The position numbers and the translations under genes are program-made. Below the pieces are notes generated by a model. That model did not search any database, was not told the origin of the DNA, and saw only the letters and a program-made list of their open reading frames with translations. Positions 46,201-52,335 of a stretch of 64,000 bases of DNA are shown here, piece by piece (position 1 is the stretch's first letter; every line of letters starts with the position of its first letter). This DNA is from Pedobacter roseus. GTDB lineage: Bacteria; Bacteroidota; Bacteroidia; Sphingobacteriales; Sphingobacteriaceae. The stretch is taken from positions 1,488,001 through 1,552,000 of the forward strand of contig NZ_CP060723.1 in assembly GCF_014395225.1 (NCBI RefSeq), written 5' to 3'.

Positions 46201-46476
46201 GTTTTTTACTTCAAGGCTTACTTTTCCATTTTGACTGAAAATCGATTTATTGTAATTGATTGAAAATCCTGCTTTTTCTTCAAGCAACGAAAGTGCACCT
46301 GGAATGCTCATTCCGGCTATTTTAATGCTCAAACTGCTTTCTTTTGGTGTTTGTGCAAAGCTGCTGGCCATGCCCTGATTAAATAAAAAAGTGCACAGCA
46401 CCATTATGGCTACCATAGGGCGGTAATCCAAATTGATAAAATATTCTTTTATATAGTCGTAAAACCCTATTTTCAT
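43225..46476 (-). CDS. TonB-dependent receptor with STN signalling domain (FecA-like)
   Basis: The start is set at ATG 46476; an upstream GTG (46503) adds nine residues. The ~1083-residue protein has a long signal region, an STN domain (about 50-125, AGMSIPGALSLLEEKAGFSIN) and a carboxypeptidase-like domain (about 130-215, ISGKIFDEKGETLPGASIKI). Then come a TonB plug (about 220-350, SLKRISGVSSIDNKFVIVRGIGERYNSAQLDGV) and a barrel ending TSITYNF with the terminal Phe typical of outer-membrane proteins. The STN domain signals to the FecR-type anti-sigma factor encoded just upstream. No SusD follows; two lipoprotein genes do instead. The ligand is unknown. Confidence 0.92.
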   Translation of the reverse strand: MKIGFYDYIKEYFINLDYRPMVAIMVLCTFLFNQGMASSFAQTPKESSLSIKIAGMSIPGALSLLEEKAGFSINYNKSIFSQNGKVSLEVKNMALELILKKILSGTRVTYRFADANTILLYKLPDPVKPGRISGKIFDEKGETLPGASIKIIETGKATQTASDGSYSINVEPGTYTVEISYISYATQRISDVTVKADKATPLDISLKPDAKGLQDVVITATYKKASVEGLLARQKNASEISNGISAEQIARTPDKNIGESLKRISGVSSIDNKFVIVRGIGERYNSAQLDGVTLPSTEAQTRNFSFDLIPSNLVDNVVVSKSVTPDMNTSFGGGLIQINTKDIPSENFISFTAGTSYNDQSTGKDFLSHKRGKYDYFGFDDGRRDYPEGLEHTVKTVAPNNTLTDTEYQKKVTDQSKRFTQDNVSVYKYKAAPSQNYQFTIGHSVNLDTAGQNKFGFTGALSYRNTQNINLIENQNRSDWNIAYPNNSGAAYDFNTTLGGILNFGLQLGKNRFSLRNTYTHLYDNNMVRITGFNKDETNFNLPPNRIQEADDPTYTDLLQNKLSGQHQLGKVKIEWDLARTSIHREEKDLVIASSSPKLIGNEYQYFYNYNLSTQIEVMPMSRHHYENEEGHYSWNISAAVPFNVKSTRNSLKTGYFGNRKKAEFNWQIASFSGSNTLADSLKYIPVSEMINPANISFDKYFYSVNPYFLDNYEGKSNTHAGFIMLDNRLLPNLRLVWGIRAEYYQYKEVKNGYSNAQSQSIFALKPDRKWQWLPSANLTYSPIDALNVRAAVSSSVIRPELLDNSRFFRYSPYLDGQFGNQGLYSTRINSYDIKTEWFPELGEIISVGGYYKYFDKPAEITISSASGNYTYYTKSSDWAKVYGLEFEFRKNLGFVTEWPLLSKLTAYGNLTLQRSVVRSTYLIPDPANPTGPNIQATINQKRAMYGQSPYQFNAGLQYMDKHFSFNIAYNKSGYKTYIVGDKPIDIEYERARDQIDAQLAYKFLNNKFEIKVNAANLLNRASFFYRNTASYERNPDYVAGQSDESDFMRLKPGFSNKYEEGDLILFKQKFGRTYSTSITYNF

Positions 46477-46524
46477 AGGTTCAAGATGTTTTTTAATTCT
46501 CACGGGTTAAAAACTTTTGTTTTA

Positions 46525-46554
46525 GGAGCTGGATTGTTCGAGCAATCCGGCTCC
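46525..46554 (-). promoter_or_regulatory. Strong hairpin between fecR-like and TonB receptor genes
   Basis: GGAGC-t-GGATTG (46525-46536) pairs with CAATCC-g-GCTCC (46543-46554) with one mismatch and a 6-base loop. No T-run follows on the minus strand, so it is more likely an attenuator or mRNA-processing or stability element than a terminator. Confidence 0.5.
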
Positions 46555-46644
46555 TTGTTCATGTTAAGAGGTTTAATTTGTTTTTCACAGGTATAAATCC
46601 GGTTTATTGCGCCTTTTGCAGCGCCATAGCATATCGCTAACTCA

Positions 46645-47670
46645 TCATTGACAGCCCTCCCCCCATACGGTAATTGTTTTGTTCGCAGTGTCTATTTTAT
46701 ATTTCATCTTTTTGCCGCTCATCACGCGGATTTCTTCCATTATATTGCCAATGCTTTTGTTGGTAAACGTAGCGTTAAACCTGCAGTGGTCGAATTTATT
46801 GGTCTTCAGTTCAAAATGAACATTGTAATACCTTTCCAATGATTTAAACATATTGGGAAGGGCTACATCTTTAAAAGCAAAGCTGTTTTTAATCCAGGCG
46901 TTAACTTCGGTGATGCGCTCGTTACGGACAGTGTAATCGTGTGCTTTTAAATGGTATAATAATTTCATTCCTGGGGTAAGCAGCGAAAGTTGTTTTAATT
47001 TTCCCTCCCTGTTTTCCGAAACTTTTACTTTACCGGTACGCACCGCCACACTAAAGGTCCCGTCTTTCGGATAAGCATAAATATTAAAGGAAGTACCCAA
47101 AACCCTGGTCTGCATTTGTCCGCTATGTACTATAAATGGACTGCTGGTATCATGTTTAACTTCAAAAAAGGCTTCACCCTCCAGCCGGATATTTCTCAGT
47201 TTGCCTTTAACAAAATGTGATGGCCAGGTGAGTTTACTGCCGGCGCCAAGGTATACAATGGAACTATCTGGTAGTATCAATTTCACTTTTTCGCCCTTTT
47301 GGGTCGTTTTACTTAAAAAGGCAATGGCTGCTTGTATAGGCTCTTGTGCTTTTTTGTAGGCGTACCAACCAAACGCTGCAGAAATAACCACAACGATAGC
47401 GGCGGCATATTTTAGTATTGGGTATAGCGATCTGCTTTTTGGTTTTCGCTCTTCAATTTTGTTCCAGATTTGGTTAAGACCCTGGTTGGCTTCCGGAGTG
47501 TAATCGGCTTGATGGTTTTGCTTTTTCCATGCTTTATCCATCACCGCATGAAATTCGCTGTCGCCATTCGCCGGATCGGCGAGATAATCCAACAGGATTT
47601 TTTCCTCCTCCTGATTGGTTTTGCCCTCCAGGTATTGTTCAAATAATATTTTAATGTAATCTTGTTTCAC
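46645..47670 (-). CDS. FecR-family anti-sigma factor
   Basis: This 341-residue protein has a cytoplasmic N-terminus for sigma binding (about 1-80, with YIKILFEQYLEGKTNQEEEKIL), one membrane segment (about 86-105, YAAAIVVVISAAFGWYAY), a FecR periplasmic domain (about 120-220, VKLILPDSSIVYLGAGSKLTW and FEVKHDTSSPFIVHS) and a C-terminal STN-like/DUF4974 region (about 265-335, VALPNMFKSLERYYNVHF). It transmits occupancy of the TonB receptor to the ECF sigma factor at 49433-50047. The cognate sigma gene is unusually far upstream because a repeat array is inserted between them. Confidence 0.92.
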   Translation of the reverse strand: MKQDYIKILFEQYLEGKTNQEEEKILLDYLADPANGDSEFHAVMDKAWKKQNHQADYTPEANQGLNQIWNKIEERKPKSRSLYPILKYAAAIVVVISAAFGWYAYKKAQEPIQAAIAFLSKTTQKGEKVKLILPDSSIVYLGAGSKLTWPSHFVKGKLRNIRLEGEAFFEVKHDTSSPFIVHSGQMQTRVLGTSFNIYAYPKDGTFSVAVRTGKVKVSENREGKLKQLSLLTPGMKLLYHLKAHDYTVRNERITEVNAWIKNSFAFKDVALPNMFKSLERYYNVHFELKTNKFDHCRFNATFTNKSIGNIMEEIRVMSGKKMKYKIDTANKTITVWGEGCQ

Positions 47671-48183
47671 TTTTATACTTGTTCTTAACGCTTTTATGCT
47701 GCGCGTTACTGTATATATGCACGAGAGTTGGCATACAGCTATAGGAGGAGAAGATTTTTTTTAAAAAAAGAAGAATTAGGTAAATTAATGACCAATATCA
47801 ATTTTCAATGATCAATTAGCGAGCGCTTTAGGAGTTAGCCACGGAGACTCAGAAACACGGAAAATTTAGCGCCGATTGTCATCCTGAGCGTATTTGAGGG
47901 ATCTTTTAGGATGGGAAAATGTAAGGTGGATGATGGACATGAATAAATCAATGACCAATGACCAACAATCAATGACTAGTTAGCGATTGTCGCAGTAGTT
48001 AACTATAAACCTTAATGTTCTTAAATTCTTAATGGTAAAAATGGACTAAAATTTACGCTAATTTTAGCCACGGAGACTCAGAAACACGGAAGACTTGACG
48101 CGGTTTGTTATCCTGAGCGATAATTTATTTTATAAAAATCAATATAATGACAGATGGATAAGAAGCTGAATGCTCTCAAAGTA

Positions 48184-48281
48184 TCGTCATTTCGACCGCA
48201 GTGGAGAAATCTTTTAAATTTGATTTCGATAACTTGATAAATAGATCTCTCCATTTCGCTGCGCTACAGTCGAGATGACGA
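48184..48281. repeat. REP-like element with inverted ends, copy 1
   Basis: TCGTCATTTCGAC (48184-48196) pairs imperfectly with GTCGAGATGACGA (48269-48281). Inner arms GTGGAGAAATCT and AGATCTCTCCAT extend the stem. It is a palindromic intergenic element like the degenerate one at 4838-4931. Confidence 0.85.
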
Positions 48282-48816
48282 CTTTTCTCTTGGATTCTGT
48301 CAATGGTAGCGTAGCCGAATGATCTTTTACAATGGAAAATGTAAGGTGGATGATGGACATGAATAACCAATGATCAATTTTCAATGACCAGTTAGTGAGT
48401 GTCTCAGTAGTTAACTATAAACCTTAATGTTCTTAAATTCTTAATGGTAAAAAATGCAATAAAACTTACGCTAATTTTAGCCGCGGAGACTCAGAAACAC
48501 GGAAAATTTAGCGCCGATTGTAATCCTGAGCGTAGTCGAAGGATCTTTTACGATGGAAAATGTAAGGTGGATGATGGACATGAATAACCAATAACCAACG
48601 ATCAATGACCTGTTAGCGATTGTCTCAGTAGTTAACTATAAACCTTAATGTTCTTAAATTCTTAATGGTAAAAATGCAATAAAACTTACGCTAATTTTAG
48701 CCACGGAGACTCAGAAACACGGAAAATTTAGCGCCGATTGTCATCCTGAGCGATAATTTATTTTATAAAAATCAATATAATGACAGATGGATAAGAAGCT
48801 GAATGCTCTCAAAGTA

Positions 48817-48914
48817 TCGTCATTTCGACCGCAGTGGAGAAATCTTTTAAATTTGATTTCGATAACTTGATAAATAGATCTCTCCATTTCGCTGCGCTAC
48901 AGTCGAGATGACGA
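48817..48914. repeat. REP-like element with inverted ends, copy 2
   Basis: It appears identical in sequence to copy 1, 633 bases further on, with the same TCGTCATTTCGAC and GTCGAGATGACGA ends. Confidence 0.85.
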
Positions 48915-49227
48915 CTTTTCTCTTGGATTCTGTCAATGGTAGCGTAGCCGAAGAATCTTTTACAATGGAAAATGTAAGATGGATGATGGACATGAATGAC
49001 CAATGACCAACAATCAATGATCAGTTAGCGATTGTCTCAGTAGTTAACTATAAACCTTAATGTTCTTAAATTCTTAATGGTAAAAATGGACTAAAATTTA
49101 CGCTAATTTTAGCCACGGGACTCAGAAATACGGAAAATTTAACGCTAATTGTCATCCTGAGCGATAATTTATTTTATAAAAATCAATATAATGACAGATG
49201 GATAAGAAGCTGAATGCTCTCAAAGTA

Positions 49228-49325
49228 TCGTCATTTCGACCGCAGTGGAGAAATCTTTTAAATTTGATTTCGATAACTTGATAAATAGATCTCTCCATTT
49301 CGCTGCGCTACAGTCGAGATGACGA
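49228..49325. repeat. REP-like element with inverted ends, copy 3
   Basis: It appears identical in sequence to copies 1 and 2, 411 bases after copy 2, about 110 bases before the end of the sigma factor gene. Confidence 0.85.
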
Positions 49326-49432
49326 CTTTTCTCTTGGATTCTGTCAATGGTAGTGTAGTCGAAGGATCTTTTACAATGGAAAATGTAAGGTGGATGATGG
49401 ACATGAATAACCAATGACTAATGACTAATTAA

Positions 49433-50047
49433 CTAATGACCAATGAACCAGTGGCTAATGAACAATTGAACCACTACCAATGATATTATCGTTTCTGGCG
49501 AATAAGTCTTAAAGTATTTCCGCATGATGCTCAGCGATTTTTTGATGTGGTTGTTCACCGTGTTTTTAGAAATCCCCATTAGCTGCGATATTTCCTCGTG
49601 AGTATGGTGGTCGTTCCGGCTCATCAGGTATATCCGTTTTACCTGTGGAGACAGGCTTTCGATCGCTTCCTGTGCCAGCTGTTTAGATTCTTTGGCATCA
49701 AGTTCATCCTCGATCGCATTAAAAGATTGTTGTTGTGCTAAATTTTCACTACTGTAGGCTTTTTCCCTTGCTTTTTTACGGAGTGTGCCCAAAAAATTAT
49801 TGCGGATCAGGGTATAAAGAAAAGCATCGAAATTCTTTTCCGGGTCTACTTTAGTCCTGTTTTCCCAGAGTCTCACAAAGCTATCTTGCGTAAGTTCTTC
49901 GGCTTCTTCGCGGCAGCGGGTAAAATGGTAGGCATAACCAAATATTTTTTGGCGGTACTTGTGGTAAATTTCATTAAAAGCGGCAGAATCGCCAGCTTTC
50001 AATGCATTCAGGAGTTTTATATTTTTAAAATCTTCCAACTTTTCCAT
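49433..50047 (-). CDS. ECF RNA polymerase sigma factor
   Basis: This 204-residue protein has sigma region 2 (about 25-95, FNEIYHKYRQKIFGYAYHFT and ELTQDSFVRLWENR) and region 4 (about 130-185, IESLSPQVKRIYLMSRNDHHTHEEISQLMGISKNTVNNHI in sections), typical of the FecI-like sigma factors of Bacteroidota. It should direct transcription of the fecR-like/TonB unit downstream on the same strand. An oddity is its end: about the last 16 residues (SLVVVQLFISHWFIGH) are encoded by DNA of the CAATGAACCAGTGG repeat type that continues into the array, so the repeat appears to supply the C-terminal tail. Confidence 0.92.
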   Translation of the reverse strand: MEKLEDFKNIKLLNALKAGDSAAFNEIYHKYRQKIFGYAYHFTRCREEAEELTQDSFVRLWENRTKVDPEKNFDAFLYTLIRNNFLGTLRKKAREKAYSSENLAQQQSFNAIEDELDAKESKQLAQEAIESLSPQVKRIYLMSRNDHHTHEEISQLMGISKNTVNNHIKKSLSIMRKYFKTYSPETIISLVVVQLFISHWFIGH

Positions 50048-50125
50048 GAGTAGCGGTTAACGGAGGCAAGTTAGGGCTTGCGTTTAAAGTTAATGTTAAG
50101 CTAATGAGAACCTTTTCTGTCTCTG

Positions 50126-51526
50126 CTATCGGTGAGTAATAATTATGCCCTGTTGCGCCGATTGGGCCCTCGAATCCATTAAAATATTTCCGGGTTGGAA
50201 AGCTCCCGAAAGCATAGTGTTAAGGCTTACACCTGTTTTGGCTACTTTACCACTTATCCTGGCCATTGCTGCTTTAATCAGCGGATCGGCCTGATCGCCA
50301 AATGGGAGCAGGGGTAAGGTGTTGATTTCATTTACAGTCAAATCGGGTGGGATACCAGCACTATAATTACCAGTTCCCTGTGCGTTAAATAGTTTATACA
50401 CAATCGGGTGCATTTCCCAGTTGACTTGTTTTGGAATCCGTGCATCAAATATCCTGAACGATGCTTCATCTTTTCCCCTCGTTTTTTCACCGATTTGTAT
50501 CACCTGGATAAAGGGTTTTAAATTGTTGATCATCACTTCCGAAGCTGATGCTGTGGCGGCGGTTGACAGAATATAAACCTTGCTTAAGCCCAGGTTTTGC
50601 TGAAGAAGGACATTGAAATTTACAGTCCGATCGAAAGTAGCTGCGGTACCGATGGATTCTGTTCTGGTTCCGCCGTTTTTATTACCCTTATAGGTAATGA
50701 ATGCTTTATCGAAAGATATATTCTGTACAATCATGGCACATATTGCTGCCGCTTCTGCTACCTGACCGCCAGAATTATAACGTAGATCGAGGATCAGGTC
50801 GGTAATGCCCTCAGCCTTAAAATTACTGAAAACCGGAATTAATGAACTGGCTAATCCACCATTAAAATCAAGAAAATAGAGGTAACCGATCTTTTTTCCA
50901 TCACTTTCTATCACTTTACTGATTTCTTTTTGATCGAGGATTGCCCCTTTAGTCAGTTCTATGGCACGTGTATCTGTCCATACATTGTTATTCTGCTCTG
51001 CCAGCGTTATCGAAAAGCGGTCGCTACTTAAAATTTCCTCCTGCAGGGCCTGTGCATTGGCAGTTGTTAAGGTTTTTCCGTTTATTTTGCTGATGTAATC
51101 TCCACGTTTCAATCCTGACCGTGATGCAGGTGAATCTTTTAAAACCAGTTTAATAATTCCAATTACCTTTGCGCTGTTCTGGTCGCTAACGGTAACATAA
51201 TCAAAACCGAAGTTCCGGTTGTTCGGTGTAATGGTTGTGGCATCGTTGGGGATATTGATATAAGAAAAGCGGTCGGATGCATTGCGCACCGAATTAAAAA
51301 AAACTTTGGGTGATAAACCGATATTAGGATCGGAGGGTAGCTGCTCGTTCCAGTAATAATAACGTTTTAGGCTATCAATTATCCAGGTATTGATGTTTTC
51401 GTTGCTTCCCGCAGGATAATCGGGGCTTTTTTTATCTTTTTTGCAGGAATGAAGGGAAATGATCAGAAAAATAAAATAAGAACAGCAATAAAGTATTCTT
51501 TTTAAGTGAGTTGAGCGTTTTTTCAT
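50126..51526 (-). CDS. S41 family peptidase, PDZ-containing lipoprotein
   Basis: The start is set at Met 51526. The ~466-residue protein has a lipoprotein signal (LIISLHSCKKD). An N-terminal helical region (WIIDSLKRYYYWNEQLP) precedes a PDZ domain (about 105-185, GIIKLVLKDSPASRSGLKRGDYISKINGK). The S41 catalytic domain (about 205-420) has the nucleophile region in AATASASEVMINNLKP and a following GEKTRGKDE, the likely lysine. Tail-specific S41 proteases cleave unstructured or damaged periplasmic proteins. It lies immediately upstream of the ECF sigma gene on the same strand but with 78 bases between, so a link to the sigma cascade is only possible. Confidence 0.88.
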   Translation of the reverse strand: MKKRSTHLKRILYCCSYFIFLIISLHSCKKDKKSPDYPAGSNENINTWIIDSLKRYYYWNEQLPSDPNIGLSPKVFFNSVRNASDRFSYINIPNDATTITPNNRNFGFDYVTVSDQNSAKVIGIIKLVLKDSPASRSGLKRGDYISKINGKTLTTANAQALQEEILSSDRFSITLAEQNNNVWTDTRAIELTKGAILDQKEISKVIESDGKKIGYLYFLDFNGGLASSLIPVFSNFKAEGITDLILDLRYNSGGQVAEAAAICAMIVQNISFDKAFITYKGNKNGGTRTESIGTAATFDRTVNFNVLLQQNLGLSKVYILSTAATASASEVMINNLKPFIQVIQIGEKTRGKDEASFRIFDARIPKQVNWEMHPIVYKLFNAQGTGNYSAGIPPDLTVNEINTLPLLPFGDQADPLIKAAMARISGKVAKTGVSLNTMLSGAFQPGNILMDSRAQSAQQGIIITHR

Positions 51527-51694
51527 AACTTTTCTGAATTTCAACAACAAACTTAAAACTACTATTGTTAAGCGGGGATTAAGTTTTAAACTCCGGCTGG
51601 TGAACTGAAATGAAAAATGGGCACTGTTAATTTATGATTAGCAGATGAATTAACGTTAACATAACAATAATTAAATGTTTGCTTTTTATTGTGT

Positions 51695-51702
51695 TAACTT
51701 TG
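51695..51702 (+). promoter_or_regulatory. -7 element abutting the 79-aa gene
   Basis: TAACTTTG (51695-51702) matches TAnnTTTG and ends one base before the GTG at 51704, implying an essentially leaderless transcript. TTTG at 51678-51681 is closer than the usual -33 distance. Confidence 0.5.
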
Positions 51703-51703
51703 C

Positions 51704-51943
51704 GTGGTGAATATCCCGCTCTACATCTATTACGAATTGCTGATCCGTTTATCTGAAATTGAAGCCGAAATCGGACATTATGTATCCTCTACCGCCGATC
51801 ACGAAATCTGCATCATCCGTACCACCAATGGAACGATAAAAGTACCCATAAATCTTTTGAAAAAGCAGTTTGATGATCCTAATCTTATTGATAACGAAGA
51901 ATTAAAAGTATTAAGCCAAACCTTCAGGCCAAATTACCTGTAA
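51704..51943 (+). CDS. Small conserved-looking hypothetical protein, 79 aa
   Basis: The first two codons are both GTG (51704 and 51707) and no later Met is suitable, so the start is at or next to the promoter. The protein is soluble, opening IPLYIYYELLIRLSEIEAEIGHYV and continuing with a strand pair around EICIIRTTNGTIKVPINLLKK. It has no recognised family, signal or membrane segment. It is divergent from the S41 peptidase gene and lies upstream of the tRNA-like element. The good codon pattern and promoter support a real gene. Confidence 0.55.
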   Translation: MVNIPLYIYYELLIRLSEIEAEIGHYVSSTADHEICIIRTTNGTIKVPINLLKKQFDDPNLIDNEELKVLSQTFRPNYL

Positions 51944-52008
51944 ATCAGTTAAATGGGCTGCAGGTTGTTTTTTGCTTAAAAAAGTCCATGTTATTAAAGC
52001 GTTAAGCT

Positions 52009-52040
52009 TTTGGTTTGAGCATTTAAATGTAAGCTGACTT
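52009..52040 (+). promoter_or_regulatory. Promoter of the tRNA-like element
   Basis: TTTG (52009-52012), a 20-base spacer and TACTTTTG (52033-52040) make a consensus Bacteroidota promoter. Transcription would begin near 52046, about 30 bases before the tRNA-like fold. Confidence 0.6.
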
Positions 52041-52074
52041 TTTACTTTTGCGGCGATCTAAAGAAAAAGGTCGA

Positions 52075-52125
52075 TGTAGAGCGCTGGCCGGTAGCATGCC
52101 GAAGGTTCGACTCCTTCCTCTACAA
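52075..52125 (+). ncRNA. tRNA-like element lacking an anticodon arm
   Basis: TGTAGAG (52075-52081) pairs perfectly with CTCTACA (52118-52124) as a 7-base acceptor stem. GAAGG-TTCGACT-CCTTC (52101-52117) is a perfect 5-base T stem with a canonical 7-base T loop. The 19 bases between hold a GG pair in CCGGTAGC resembling a D loop and a weak TGGC/GCCG stem, but there is no room for an anticodon arm. A discriminator A follows; CCA is not encoded. This recalls the tRNA-like half of tmRNA, or a tRNA remnant used as an attachment site. A consensus promoter (52009-52040) and a terminator (52286-52330) flank it, so it is probably transcribed. Confidence 0.5.
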
Positions 52126-52285
52126 CTATTTATCCCGATTGTCATGTATCTGTTCGATTGTCTGCAGAAATAAAAACTTCATTTTTTATTCATCTTGCCT
52201 TGCTAGTTTTGAGGCATATCTATCATAGATATTAGTTATTATTTGGTTATTTGATAAGCCTAAATGGATGTTTGGCTTATTTCAT

Positions 52286-52330
52286 AAACGGGATAAATAG
52301 GTGCCTTACCGATTTATCCCGTTTTTATTT
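52286..52330 (+). terminator. Strong Rho-independent terminator
   Basis: AAACGGGATAAAT (52286-52298) pairs perfectly with ATTTATCCCGTTT (52312-52324), with T-rich sequence after it on the plus strand. It suits transcripts from the tRNA-like locus and may also serve the converging copper operon. Confidence 0.75.
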
Positions 52331-52335
52331 TATCA

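Larger units (their letters stand above)
47760..49430. repeat. ~1.7-kb interspersed repeat array between fecR-like and sigma genes
   Basis: The block is made of imperfect direct copies. A phrase AACCTTAATGTTCTTAAATT occurs at about 48009, 48420, 48644 and 49049. GCCACGGAGACTCAGAAACA occurs at about 47837, 48068, 48481 (variant), 48701 and 49113 (variant). ATGGAAAATGTAAGGTGGAT-type phrases and a TTATTTTATAAAAATCAATA segment recur. Three copies carry a 98-base inverted-repeat element. The family matches the 37-kb block in inverse orientation. No conserved coding frame: three near-identical 64-codon frames within it are copies of the same repeat. Confidence 0.9.

Noticed and set aside
48176-49414. 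Three near-identical 64-codon minus-strand frames
   Set aside because: Each lies inside a copy of the interspersed repeat and spans its palindrome; identity reflects the repeat, not protein conservation.
52075-52125. Complete functional tRNA
   Set aside because: There is no anticodon arm and only 51 bases between the ends of the acceptor stem and discriminator.
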